From Phreatobacter sp. (GTDB lineage Bacteria; Pseudomonadota; Alphaproteobacteria; Rhizobiales; Phreatobacteraceae): DNA of 33,379 nt. Under the pieces are notes generated by a model. It made no database searches and was not told the DNA's origin. It was given only the letters and a program-made list of their open reading frames with translations. The position numbers were made by a program, and so were the translations under genes. The stretch covers positions 1 to 33,379 of the forward strand of contig NZ_JAUYFA010000042.1 in assembly GCF_030691135.1 (NCBI RefSeq), in the 5' to 3' direction. Of the stretch, positions 7,139 to 15,914 are shown piece after piece (position 1 is the first letter of the stretch; every line of letters starts with the position of its first letter).

Positions 7139-7164
7139 GGTCTGCCGAGGCTGGCCGGCAGACC
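7139..7164. terminator. Bidirectional hairpin between puc operon and prfB
   Basis: GGTCTGCCG and CGGCAGACC form a perfect 9-bp stem around an eight-base loop, between two convergent genes (stops at 7118 and 7204). No strong T run is present on either side. Confidence 0.55.
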
Positions 7165-7203
7165 CCATCATCGTCGACATCGCGGCCGTCAGCAGCGCCC
7201 GCG

Positions 7204-8335
7204 TTATTCCACGTCGTCGGTGTCGCCTTCCTTGGTGCCGTAGGCGCGCATGGCGAGCGTCGCCTCCATGAAGCCGTCGAGGTCGCCGTCGAGAACGTCC
7301 GACGGCACGCCCGAGGTCTTGCCGGTGCGCAGGTCCTTCACGAGCTGATAGGGCTGCAGCACGTAGGATCGGATCTGGTGGCCCCAGCCGATATCGGTCT
7401 TGGCGGCGAATTCGGCGGCGGCCGCCTCCTCGCGGATCTTCAGCTCGCGCTCGTAGAGCTTGGCGCGCAGCATCTGCCAGGCGACGGCACGGTTGGCGTG
7501 CTGGGAGCGTGAGCCTTCCGACACGACCATGACGCCGGTCGGATTATGGACCAGGCGGACGGCCGATTCGGTCTTGTTGACGTGCTGGCCGCCGGCGCCA
7601 CCGGAGCGCATCGTGTCGATGCGGACGTCGCCCTCGTTGATCTGGATGTCGATCTTGTCGTCCACCACCGGATAGACCGTGGCGGAGGCGAAGGACGTGT
7701 GGCGGCGGGCATTCGAATCGAAGGGCGAGATGCGCACGAGCCGATGCACGCCGGCCTCGGTCTTCAGCCAGCCATAGGCGTTGTGGCCCTTGATCAGCAG
7801 CGTCGTCGACTTGATTCCGGCCTCTTCGCCGGCGCTCTCCTCGACCACCTCGACCTTGAAGCCGCGGCGCTCGGCCCAGCGCGTGTACATGCGCATGAGC
7901 ATGAGGGCCCAGTCCTGGCTCTCGGTGCCGCCGGCCCCGGCATGGACCTCGAGATAGGTGTCGTTGCTGTCGGCCTCGCCGGAGAGCAGGGCCTCGAGCT
8001 GCAGACGCTCGGCGCGCTTGCGGGCCGCGACGAGGGCCTTGGCAGCCTCGTCCAGCGTCGCCCCGTCACCCTCGTCCTCGGCCATTTCGGCGAGTTCGAG
8101 ATTGTCGGTGAGATCGCGGCCGATCTCCGTCAGCGCGTTCATGCGGCTGTCGAGCGCGTTGCGCTCCTGCATGACCTTCTGCGCCTTCTCCGGATCGTTC
8201 CAGAGGTCGTTGGTTTCGGCGAGGGCGTTCAGTTCGGCGAGACGTTTGACCGAGACATCCCAGTCAAAGATGCCTCCTCAGGAGCCCGACAGACTCCTTG
8301 ATGGCCTCGGCGGTGGCGACGATGTCGGCACGCAT
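7204..8335 (-). CDS. prfB: Peptide chain release factor 2, with programmed +1 frameshift
   Basis: RF2 recognises UAA/UGA and triggers release of the finished peptide. The gene is in two frames. ATG at 8335 opens 23 codons ending in CTT and an in-frame TGA (8266-8264). Skipping the T at 8266 continues as DWDVSVKRLAELNAL to the stop at 7204, giving 376 residues, normal RF2 length. RF2 hallmarks are the stop-reading SPF tripeptide (RLVRISPFDSNARRH) and the catalytic GGQ loop (RSGGAGGQHVNKTESAVRL). Translation from the second frame alone would lose the N-terminal helices. In many Hyphomicrobiales amiC, mrcA and prfB are neighbours; here a chemoreceptor and other genes lie between them. The frameshift is regulation, not damage. 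Confidence 0.95.
8263..8278 (-). promoter_or_regulatory. Programmed +1 frameshift signal of prfB
   Basis: On the minus strand the sequence reads AGGAGG (8278-8273), CAT, CTT, TGA, C. This is the RF2 autoregulatory site: an internal Shine-Dalgarno, then three bases, the slippery CUU and a poor-context UGA-C stop. Scarce RF2 makes the ribosome pause at UGA and slip +1, so more RF2 is made. The spacing matches the well-known E. coli site. Confidence 0.93.
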
Positions 8336-8439
8336 GGGGCACTTCCCTTCGGGGTGGACGAAAAAGAGGGCGCACCCTAGTCACGTGCGCCACGGTGTCA
8401 ATCGTCGCAGGCCGCGGCAAGGCGACCGGCGGGGCCGCG

Positions 8440-10191
8440 TCAGGCCCGGCGGCGCTCCTGGCCGGCAAAGTCCGGGTCGCGCGGCTTGCGGCGGTCGAGC
8501 GGGCCGCTGCGCAGGGCGACGATGAACTGCTTGACCTCGTCGGAAAGGCGGCCCGCCTGGATCGCCAGATCCTGCGAGCGGGAGCTCACCGAGGCTGCAG
8601 TCTGCGAGGTGCGGGAAATCACCCCGATGACGCTGTCGACGCTGTCGGTGAGCTGGCCGGTGCCGGTGGCCGCCATCTGGGCGGATTGCGAGATCTCACG
8701 CGTGGCCTGCGACTGCGCCTCGACCGATGCGACGACCATCCGCGTGATCGCCTCGACCTCCGACATCGTATCAGCGATGGAGGCGATGGTGGCGGCGGCC
8801 TGTTCGGTCGAGAGCTGGATGCCGCCGACCTGGCGCGCGATCTCGGCGGTGGCCTTGGCGGTCTGACCGGCGAGCTGCTTGACCTCGGAGGCGACGACGG
8901 CGAAGCCCCTGCCCGCTTCACCGGCCCTCGCGGCCTCGATCGTCGCGTTGAGGGCGAGGAGATTCGTCTGCGCCGCGATGGCCTCGATCAGCCCGACGAC
9001 GTCGCCGATCCTGCGACCGGCCTCGGCGAGGGAGTCGATCTGCCGGACCGATTCGCCCGTGACCGCGCGGGCGCGGCCGACAACATCCGTGGCGGTGCCG
9101 ACCTTGCTGGAAATATCGGCGATGGAGGTGGCGAGCTCTTCGGAGGCGGCCGCGACGTTCTGGATGTTCTGCGAGGTATGGACGGAAGCGGTCTGCGCCA
9201 AATCCGACCGGCCGGCGGCCTCGCCCGCCATGGCGGTCAGGCTGCGCGAGGCCTCGTCGAGCCCGACAACCGTGCTCGTGGTGGTGGAGAGGACGCTTTC
9301 CACCGATGTCTTGAATGCGTCCAGCATGTCGCTGAGCTTGGCGGTATAGGCGAGCCTTGCCGCTTCCTCGCGAATCGCCTGTTCGGCGAGCCGGTCGCGC
9401 TCGACGGCGTTGGTCTTGAACACCTCGACGGCGCGGGCCATGGCGCCGATCTCGTCGCGGCGCTCCAGCGAAGGAACGTCGACGGACAGATCGCCCTCGG
9501 CCAGCGCGTTCATCGTCGCCGTCATGCCGGTGATGGAAGACGAGATGGCGCGCGCCATGCGCCAGAAGAGAAAGGACGCGAGGGCGATGATCGAGGCCAC
9601 GACCGCCAGGCTCGTCTGGGCGGCCTGCCACAGTGCCGCGTTGAGGTCGTCGATGTAGACGCCGGTGCCGATCACCCAGCCCCACGGCGCGAAGCCGGCG
9701 ACATGGGAGAGCTTCGGCTGCGGTTTCTCGGCACCGGGCTTCGGCCACATGTAGCCGAGGATGCCCGTGCCCTGGTCGCGGACGATGCGGGCGAACTCGA
9801 CGAAGATGCGCTTGCCGGTGGGGTCGGCGAAGGCGCTGAGGTCCTGGCCGTCGAGGCGGGGGTTGGTCGGATGCATGATCATCCGCGCCTGCAGGTCGTT
9901 GATCCAGAAATAATCGCCCTGGCCGTAGCGCAGTTGGCCGATCCGGATGGCGGCGTCGTTGCGCGCCGCGGCGTCGGGCTTGTTGCCGCGCTGGACGGCC
10001 GCATGCTCCTCGCGGGCGATGGACACGGCCGTCTCGACGAGGTGCTTGAGCTCGGCCTCCCTCTGGCTGGTCAAACCGCTGCGCAGGGCGTGGAGGTTGT
10101 AGCCGGCGATGGCGATGGTCGCGACCACGAACAGGGCAAACAGGAGGGCGAGCCTGGCGGCGAGGCCGCCGGCCGGCATGAAGCGCGACAT
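8440..10191 (-). CDS. Methyl-accepting chemotaxis protein with single Cache sensor domain
   Basis: 583 residues. Membrane helix 1 is about residues 11-31. A periplasmic single-Cache (sCache_2) domain spans about 35-185, with [11 protein letters not shown] (91-101), HPTNP (107-111) and [11 protein letters not shown] (169-179). Membrane helix 2 is about 190-210, followed by a HAMP linker (residues ~211-265, ending [16 protein letters not shown]). The cytoplasmic signalling tip contains the conserved hairpin around [33 protein letters not shown], which contacts CheA/CheW. There is no C-terminal CheR-binding pentapeptide. The ligand is unknown; sCache_2 receptors often sense small organic acids. 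No che genes are nearby. It probably has its own promoter in the gap above 10191. Confidence 0.92.
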   Translation of the reverse strand: MSRFMPAGGLAARLALLFALFVVATIAIAGYNLHALRSGLTSQREAELKHLVETAVSIAREEHAAVQRGNKPDAAARNDAAIRIGQLRYGQGDYFWINDLQARMIMHPTNPRLDGQDLSAFADPTGKRIFVEFARIVRDQGTGILGYMWPKPGAEKPQPKLSHVAGFAPWGWVIGTGVYIDDLNAALWQAAQTSLAVVASIIALASFLFWRMARAISSSITGMTATMNALAEGDLSVDVPSLERRDEIGAMARAVEVFKTNAVERDRLAEQAIREEAARLAYTAKLSDMLDAFKTSVESVLSTTTSTVVGLDEASRSLTAMAGEAAGRSDLAQTASVHTSQNIQNVAAASEELATSIADISSKVGTATDVVGRARAVTGESVRQIDSLAEAGRRIGDVVGLIEAIAAQTNLLALNATIEAARAGEAGRGFAVVASEVKQLAGQTAKATAEIARQVGGIQLSTEQAAATIASIADTMSEVEAITRMVVASVEAQSQATREISQSAQMAATGTGQLTDSVDSVIGVISRTSQTAASVSSRSQDLAIQAGRLSDEVKQFIVALRSGPLDRRKPRDPDFAGQERRRA

Positions 10192-10540
10192 GTTGGGAAT
10201 CTCCGGGTCGAACCGCTCCGCTCAGCGGTGCCCCAAAATCGCCTCACGCCGTTAACGCAACGTTACGTTGCAGGGACATCGCAGCATACAAGGCCTGCGA
10301 TAAGGCCAAGGCTGCCCTGCGCTCACGTCGCCGGGGATCACCGCCGACTGCCCCCGGCCACAAGGCCGCGGCCGGTCGATCCTCGGCCTTTCGGACGCGG
10401 CAGACCCCGTTGCGCCGTGGGGATGGGCAAGGCCGCGCCTTTCCGGTGGACGACAACCGCTCCGGCTCTGTTCCCGCGCCAGGCCTGCCCTATGCTGGGA
10501 CCCTGCGAAGCGCACCGGGACGGGTGCGGGAGGGACAGCC
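10192..10540. other. 349-bp divergent intergenic region (chemoreceptor / deiodinase-like gene)
   Basis: No gene is supported. It contains a 15-bp palindrome near the chemoreceptor start and a TATGCT hexamer about 50 bases before the plus-strand start codon that may be its -10. GGGAGG precedes the ATG at 10541. Confidence 0.5.
10257..10271. promoter_or_regulatory. Palindrome GCAACG-TTA-CGTTGC upstream of the chemoreceptor
   Basis: A perfect 6-bp inverted repeat around three bases, 66 bp upstream of the chemoreceptor start, in an AT-richer patch that includes GTTAAC. It looks like a regulator site; which protein binds is unknown. Confidence 0.4.
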
Positions 10541-11215
10541 ATGTCGCACTATAAGCCGGTGCCCCTGCCCGACCACGTCGAATGGCCGGCCGAGGAGATG
10601 CAGGCGCGCGCCGAGGCCTTCCTCGCCGACATCCGACGCCGCCATACGGTGCGCGACTTCTCCGACCGGCCGGTGCCGAGAGCCCTGATCGAGACCTGCA
10701 TCCGTGCTGCCGGAACGGCCCCGAACGGCGCCAACCACCAGCCCTGGCACTTCTGCGTCATCGGCGACCCCGTCGTGAAGCGGCGCATCCGGGAGGCGGC
10801 CGAGGCCGAGGAGCGCGAATTCTATGCCGGCAAGGCAGGCGAGGAATGGCTGAAGGCGCTGGGCCCGCTCGGCACCGATCCCGACAAGCCGTTTCTCGAA
10901 ACGGCGCCCTGGCTGATCGCCGTCTTCGGGGCGCGCCGCTCGGTCAGCGCCGACGGGGTGCTGCGGAAGAACTATTACGTGCCCGAATCGGTCTCCATCG
11001 CGGTCGGCTTCCTCATCGTTGCATTGCACCAGGCAGGCCTCGTCAGCCTGACCCATACGCCGGCGCCGATGGGCTTCCTCAACGAGATCTGCGGCCGGCC
11101 TGACGAGGAGAAGCCTTACATCCTCATGGTCGTGGGCTATCCGGCGCCGGGCGCCACCATTCCCGCCCATGCGCTGGAGAAGAAGCCGCTGGAGGCGATC
11201 GCCAGCTTCCTATGA
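10541..11215 (+). CDS. Nitroreductase-fold flavoprotein, iodotyrosine deiodinase-like
   Basis: 224 residues of the FMN-dependent nitroreductase superfamily. [15 protein letters not shown] (residues 32-46) holds the FMN-phosphate-binding basic residues; [15 protein letters not shown] (57-71) and [12 protein letters not shown] (197-208) are family blocks. The closest match from memory is iodotyrosine deiodinase (IYD): AGTAPSGAHTEPWTF, and YYNEISVSIACG against this protein's [12 protein letters not shown]. The three residues with which human IYD grips the amino-acid part of halotyrosine (E157, Y161, K182) have counterparts at E91, Y95 and K116 with identical spacing. Reductive dehalogenation of halotyrosine (or a similar halophenol amino acid) is therefore a reasoned prediction, not proven. 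It is a monocistronic gene between two minus-strand genes, with a clear terminator behind it. Confidence 0.85.
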   Translation: MSHYKPVPLPDHVEWPAEEMQARAEAFLADIRRRHTVRDFSDRPVPRALIETCIRAAGTAPNGANHQPWHFCVIGDPVVKRRIREAAEAEEREFYAGKAGEEWLKALGPLGTDPDKPFLETAPWLIAVFGARRSVSADGVLRKNYYVPESVSIAVGFLIVALHQAGLVSLTHTPAPMGFLNEICGRPDEEKPYILMVVGYPAPGATIPAHALEKKPLEAIASFL

Positions 11216-11290
11216 GGGAGCGGCGGCCTACGGACACCACCGTCGACTCCAGGTTCGGCGCCGCGGGGCGTCGAAGCGGGAGACCGACGC

Positions 11291-11316
11291 AAAAGCGGCC
11301 CGAAGGCCGCTTTTTT
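11291..11316. terminator. Bidirectional rho-independent terminator
   Basis: AAAAGCGGCC - CGAA - GGCCGCTTTT(TT): a 10-bp stem with a tetraloop, a T run on the plus strand and its A-run complement on the minus strand. It serves the deiodinase-like gene (stop 11215) and mrcA (stop 11341), which converge here. Confidence 0.88.
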
Positions 11317-11340
11317 CGTCTTCAAGCCTCTCGCGAGCCT

Positions 11341-13797
11341 TCAGTAGAGCCCGCCGGTGCCCGTGCCGATGGCGCGGTTGCTCTCGCTCGAGGGGCCGCG
11401 GCGCGGTCCGCCGGCAGCGGCCGAGTCGAAGGGGTTGATCAACTGATAGCTGTCCGGCGGGGCGGTGCCGGGCTTGAAGGCCTCGAGAATGGCGCCGCCC
11501 GAGCCCGCCCCGGCACGCAGGCCGGTGCGCGGGTCGATGCGGATCAGCTTGATGCCGGTGGGCACGCGGAAGGGCACCGCCGGACGGTCGGCGAGCGCAA
11601 CACGCATGAACTCCTGGAAGATCGGCACGGCGAGCGCGCCGCCGGTGGCGTTGCTGCCGAGGCTGCGGGGCGTGTCGTAGCCGACATAGACGCCGACCGC
11701 GAGATCGGGCGAGAAGCCGACGAACCAGGCGTCCTTGGCGTCGTTGGTCGTGCCGGTCTTGCCGGCGATCGGCTTGCCGAGGGCGCGCAGCTGGGTGGCG
11801 GTGCCGCGCAGCACGACGCCTTCCATCATCGAGGTCATCTGATAGGCGGTCATCGGATCGAGCACCTGCTCGCGCCGGTCGACGAGGATCGGCTCGTCCT
11901 GGTTCTGCCAGCGCGGCGCCGTGCAACCCTGGCACTGGCGGTCGTCGTGGCGGAAGATGGTCGAGCCGGAGCGGTCCTGGATGCGGTCGATCAGCGTCGG
12001 ACGGATGCGGCGGCCGCCATTGGCGAACATGGAATAGGCGGCGGTCATGCGCATGACTGTCGTCTCGCCGGCGCCGAGCGAATAGGACAGGAACGAGGGC
12101 ATGTCGTCATAGACGCCGAAGCGCTTGGCATATTCGGCGATGAGCGGCATGCCGACATCGTTGGCGAGGCGCACGGTCATGACGTTGCGCGAACGCTCGA
12201 TGCCGAAGCGCAGGGTCTGCGGCCCGTAGAACTGGCCGGAATAGTTCTCCGGCCGCCAGACCTCACCGCCGTTGCCGGTGGCGAGTTCGAAGGGCGCGTC
12301 CATCACGACGGTCGAGGGCGTGTAACCGTTGTCCAGGGCGGCGGCATAAACGAAGGGCTTGAAGGCCGAGCCGGGCTGGCGGCGCGCCTGGGTAGCGCGG
12401 TTGAACTGGCTCTGGTCGAAGGAGAAGCCACCGACCATGGCGAGGACGCGGCCCGTGTAGGGGTCCATGGCGACGAGGCCGCCCGAGACTTCCGGAACCT
12501 GCCGGAGGCGGAACTGGCCGTCGCGGCCGGCAAGCGGCTCGACATAGACGACGTCGCCGGCATTGAGGGTGCGGCCCACGGGCCGGCGCGTCCAGCGGGC
12601 GCCCTCGGCGGTGATGAGGCCGAGATCGCGCGCCGGGCTGACCTGGCCCGAGGTCTCACGGCCGGGATGCAGGCCGATGCGCGCCGTCTCGCCCTGGGCG
12701 TCGATGACAACGGCAAGGCGCCAGCCGATATCGTTGAAGTTGCGAATCTCCGCGAGCTTGGTGCCCCAGTCGCCGCGCATGTCCTCGATACGGGTCACCG
12801 GGCCGCGCCAGCCGCGCTGCTCGTCGAAGCGGATGAGGCCGGCGGTCAGCGCCTGGCGGGCGGCGACCTGCAGCTTGGGATCAAGCGTCGTGCGGATCGA
12901 CAGGCCGCCTTCCAGAAGCTTCTTGTCGCCGAACCGGTCGATCATCTCGCGGCGGACCTCCTCGGCGAAGAAGTCGGCTGCGAACTGCTGCTGGCGCGGC
13001 GAGCGCGGGTTGACGGTCAGCGGCGTGCGGCGGGCGGCCTCGCCCTGCTCGGCGGTGATGTGACCGTCCTCGACCATGCGGCTGATGACGTAGTTGCGGC
13101 GCTCGACGGCACGGTCGCGGTTGCGGAACGGATGGAGCTGCGTCGGGCTCTTCGGCAGGGCGGCGAGATAGGCGGCCTCCGGCACGGTGAGCTCATGCAC
13201 CGACTTGTCGAAATAGACGAGCGCGGCGGCGGCGACGCCATAGGCGCCGAAGCCGGGAATGACGAAGCCGAGATAGATCTCGTTGAGGTAGAGCTCGAGA
13301 ATCTGGTCCTTGGTGAAGGCCGATTCCATGCGCATGGCGATCAGCGCCTCGCGCACCTTGCGGTCGACAGTCTGCTCGCCGGTCAGGAGGAAGTTCTTCG
13401 CCACCTGCTGGGTGATGGTCGAGGCACCCTGCGGGCGGCGGTTGGAGCCGCGGTTCTGGAAGTTGGTCAGGGCGGCGCGGGCGATGCCGGTGAAGTCGAT
13501 GCCGTTGTGCGAGTAGAAATTCTTGTCCTCGGCGGAGAGGAAGGCCTGGACGACCATTTTCGGCACGGCCTGCATCGGCAGATAGAGCCGGCGCTCGCGG
13601 GCATATTCGGCCATCAGCTGACCGTCGGCCGCATGGACGCGGCTCATGATAGGCGGCTCGTAGTTGCGCAGGGTGTTGTAGTCCGGGAGCTCCTTCGTCA
13701 CCTGCGCGACGTAGATCGCCACGCCGGCGGCACCGAGCAGGAACGCGATCGTCCCCAGCCCGAAAGCCCAGCCGAAGAAACGAAGAACCAGCCTCAT
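11341..13797 (-). CDS. mrcA: Penicillin-binding protein 1A (bifunctional peptidoglycan synthase)
   Basis: 818 residues from the ATG at 13797 (alternative ATG at 13833 adds 12, less like the family N-terminus MRLVLRFFG). It has a short cytoplasmic tail and one membrane anchor (about residues 5-32). The GT51 glycosyltransferase domain follows, with AFLSAEDKNFYSHNGID (catalytic Glu), GASTITQQVAKN and ELYLNEIYLG. An OB-like linker precedes the transpeptidase domain, which has SXXK as SAFK (RRQPGSAFKPFVYAAAL), an SRN motif (IERSRNVMT) and KTGTTNDAKDAWFVGF. The last ~70 residues are a Gly/Pro/Ser-rich tail. It polymerises and cross-links peptidoglycan on the outer face of the inner membrane. amiC lies on the same strand 3.3 kb upstream, separated by a divergent phosphate operon. 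Confidence 0.96.
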   Translation of the reverse strand: MRLVLRFFGWAFGLGTIAFLLGAAGVAIYVAQVTKELPDYNTLRNYEPPIMSRVHAADGQLMAEYARERRLYLPMQAVPKMVVQAFLSAEDKNFYSHNGIDFTGIARAALTNFQNRGSNRRPQGASTITQQVAKNFLLTGEQTVDRKVREALIAMRMESAFTKDQILELYLNEIYLGFVIPGFGAYGVAAAALVYFDKSVHELTVPEAAYLAALPKSPTQLHPFRNRDRAVERRNYVISRMVEDGHITAEQGEAARRTPLTVNPRSPRQQQFAADFFAEEVRREMIDRFGDKKLLEGGLSIRTTLDPKLQVAARQALTAGLIRFDEQRGWRGPVTRIEDMRGDWGTKLAEIRNFNDIGWRLAVVIDAQGETARIGLHPGRETSGQVSPARDLGLITAEGARWTRRPVGRTLNAGDVVYVEPLAGRDGQFRLRQVPEVSGGLVAMDPYTGRVLAMVGGFSFDQSQFNRATQARRQPGSAFKPFVYAAALDNGYTPSTVVMDAPFELATGNGGEVWRPENYSGQFYGPQTLRFGIERSRNVMTVRLANDVGMPLIAEYAKRFGVYDDMPSFLSYSLGAGETTVMRMTAAYSMFANGGRRIRPTLIDRIQDRSGSTIFRHDDRQCQGCTAPRWQNQDEPILVDRREQVLDPMTAYQMTSMMEGVVLRGTATQLRALGKPIAGKTGTTNDAKDAWFVGFSPDLAVGVYVGYDTPRSLGSNATGGALAVPIFQEFMRVALADRPAVPFRVPTGIKLIRIDPRTGLRAGAGSGGAILEAFKPGTAPPDSYQLINPFDSAAAGGPRRGPSSESNRAIGTGTGGLY

Positions 13798-14130
13798 CCG
13801 CTCAAATCGCGCCCTGCGGGCTGCGCCTCTCATCGTCCCCGGAAAGCTGCCGGTCGCCGGCTGGGGACACCCTGTTCAAATCAGACGCCATCCTAGCACG
13901 AAGACGGCGTCCAGCCCATCCGCACGGCCCGTGCGCTGAACCCAATTCTGGCAGCGGGAAACGCAGTGGGTGACGGATGTCCTGTGACTGTGGCGCAGAT
14001 GTGACCCGTTCGCGGCGCCCGACCCGACAGCCGGCGGGTGTGCTTCCTCCGACACGTGACGCAGCACCGTTAACAATCCGTCACCTTCCGGTCACTGGGC
14101 CTGCCTAGCGTCCAGTGTCGGGAGCCGTCT
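13798..14130. other. 333-bp divergent intergenic region (mrcA / phosphate transporter)
   Basis: No gene is supported. It must hold the mrcA promoter and that of the phosphate operon. A Pho-box-like direct repeat lies 36 bp upstream of the transporter start. Several GTGAC/GTCAC pentamers recur between 13970 and 14095. Confidence 0.5.
14078..14095 (+). promoter_or_regulatory. Pho-box-like direct repeat upstream of phosphate transport genes
   Basis: CCGTCAC - CTTC - CGGTCAC: two heptamers with an 11-bp period, each matching five of seven bases of the Pho-box half-site CTGTCAT. Position and target genes (Na/Pi cotransporter, PstS) fit PhoB control under phosphate limitation. Motif quality is moderate. 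Confidence 0.5.
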
Positions 14131-15903
14131 GTGACCCATGTCGGGCTCGGGCTCCCAGTTGTGGCATCGCATTCGGGGGGGGTTTCCGTGCAGGTAGATT
14201 TGTTCACACAGGTTCTCGTGCCTGTCGTCGGAGGCCTCGGCATCTTCATGCTGGGCCTCGAATTCATGTCGAACGGTATCCAGTCGCTCGCCGTCAATAA
14301 AATGCGCGCGCTCCTGGCAAAATTCGCGGGCACTCCGTCCAAGGGTGTCATGGCCGGAACCTTCATCACCGGCATCATCCAGTCCTCTACTGCCATGACG
14401 GTCATGGTCGTCGGCCTGGTTAATGCCGGCGTGATCGGACTTCGACCCGCCATCGCCGTCATCATGGGCGCCAATATCGGCACGACGCTAGGCAACGGCC
14501 TGATCGCTCTGCCGCTCGGACCGCTGGGGCTCTTTCTCGGCGGCATCTTCGCCCTGATCTACATCTTCGCCAAGACCGACAAGGTGAAGAACATCGCGCT
14601 GGCCTGCATGGGCTTCGCCCTGATCTTCTACGGCCTGAACCTGATGACCGGCGGCCTGCGTCCGCTGCGCGCCATGCCCGAGGTGATGAGCGTCATCTCG
14701 ACACTGAAGGCGGACAACTACATCAATCTGCTCTACTGCGTGCTGATCGCCGCCACCATCACGGCTTTGATCCATTCGTCCTCGGCCACCATCGGCATCG
14801 TCATGGGGCTCGGCGCCGCCGGCATCCTCGACTGGAAGACCGCCGTCGCCTTCTCGCTCGGCGCTGACCTCGGCACCACGATCACCTCGTGGATGGCCTC
14901 GCTCAACCTGTCGAAAAACGCCAAACGCGCGGCCTATGCCCACATATCCTTCAACATCATCGGGGTCTGCGTCACGATACCCCTGTTCTTCGTATCGATG
15001 GACGTGCTGACCTGGGCCATGCAGTGGTTCGGCGGCGATCCGGGCGTGCCCGTCCTCGTCAACGGCAAGGAAACCTTCCCGCTGGTTCCGGTCGCGGTGG
15101 GTGTCTATTCGACCTTCTTCAACATCTTCAACGTCCTCCTGCTCTTCCCCTTCGTCGGCGTCTTCGAGCGGGTCCTGATGAAGGTCGGCGCGTCTTCGCT
15201 CGACGACATCGAGGACTATTCGCAGCCGCGCTTCCTCACCGCCGCCGCCGCGAGTGATCCTGCCCAGGCGGTTCCCGCCGTCCTGCAGGAGACGGGTCGC
15301 TATCTCGAAGCGGCCGAGAAATTCCTCGACATCGCCCGTGGCGACGAAAACGCCCCCGACAAGGTCGAGGAACACTGGGCGGCGATGGACGTGCTCAACC
15401 GCGAGATCCGGTCCTACACCTCGGGCATGTTCAAGGCCGATCTGCCCTATGCACGGGCCGATCTGGTGGCGAGCCTGATCGAGGAGGAAGACTTCACCGC
15501 CAGCCTCGGCGAGGCGCTCTTCCAGATCGCCCGCCGCGTCGAGCGTCAGCCCTTCGGCGTCACCGGCCGCAAGCTGGTCGACGAGATGCTGGCGGAGGTG
15601 ACCACCGCCATGCGCGCCATCGTGCCGATCGACAAACCGGACCGGGACGTCTCGGCGGCCGCCGATCCGCGGATCGCCAGGCTCGGCGAGCTGCGTACGC
15701 AGGCGCTTCGCCTCGGTGACGAACTGCCCTGGGTCGAGCGCGGCGCGATCCTCGCCCTGCTCGGCAGTGCCGAACGCGCCTACTTCCTGATCGAGCGCAT
15801 CGACGCCGAGCGCCGTTCGGTCTCGCGGACCGTGCCCGTCACCGAGACGGGCAGCCAGACGCAGGCCAGCGGGGGGCTCTCGCCCGCCGCCGCACGAGCC
15901 TGA
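14131..15903 (+). CDS. Na+/phosphate cotransporter family protein with PhoU-like C-terminus
   Basis: Up to 590 residues. The membrane half (about 20-370) has the inverted repeat with paired QSS-type motifs of the Na/Pi-II family: GIIQSSTAMTVMVVGL and ALIHSSSATIGIVMGL, each followed by a GA[ND][IL]GTT motif (MGANIGTTLGN, LGADLGTTITS). The C-terminal ~190 residues are soluble and helical, like the PhoU-type domain in bacterial YjbB/NptA-like proteins. It moves inorganic phosphate with sodium across the inner membrane; export as well as import has been reported for relatives. Start: GTG at 14131 with GGGAG six bases upstream; GTG at 14188, behind a run of G, is an equally plausible start giving 571 residues. 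pstS follows 11 bp downstream. Confidence 0.9.
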   Translation: MTHVGLGLPVVASHSGGVSVQVDLFTQVLVPVVGGLGIFMLGLEFMSNGIQSLAVNKMRALLAKFAGTPSKGVMAGTFITGIIQSSTAMTVMVVGLVNAGVIGLRPAIAVIMGANIGTTLGNGLIALPLGPLGLFLGGIFALIYIFAKTDKVKNIALACMGFALIFYGLNLMTGGLRPLRAMPEVMSVISTLKADNYINLLYCVLIAATITALIHSSSATIGIVMGLGAAGILDWKTAVAFSLGADLGTTITSWMASLNLSKNAKRAAYAHISFNIIGVCVTIPLFFVSMDVLTWAMQWFGGDPGVPVLVNGKETFPLVPVAVGVYSTFFNIFNVLLLFPFVGVFERVLMKVGASSLDDIEDYSQPRFLTAAAASDPAQAVPAVLQETGRYLEAAEKFLDIARGDENAPDKVEEHWAAMDVLNREIRSYTSGMFKADLPYARADLVASLIEEEDFTASLGEALFQIARRVERQPFGVTGRKLVDEMLAEVTTAMRAIVPIDKPDRDVSAAADPRIARLGELRTQALRLGDELPWVERGAILALLGSAERAYFLIERIDAERRSVSRTVPVTETGSQTQASGGLSPAAARA

Positions 15904-15914
15904 GGCGCACCGCC

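Noticed and set aside
8395-10554. Very long plus-strand frame opposite the chemoreceptor gene
   Set aside because: It is a mirror of the minus-strand chemoreceptor in GC-rich DNA; its product is a Gly/Asp/Arg/Leu mixture without domains.
11212-13896. 894-codon plus-strand frame opposite mrcA
   Set aside because: It is antisense to a full-length PBP1A with intact GT51 and transpeptidase motifs. It would also run through the terminator at 11291.
13970-14006. Repeated GTGAC pentamers as an extra Pho box
   Set aside because: The spacings are 14 and 17 bp, not the 11-bp period of Pho boxes.
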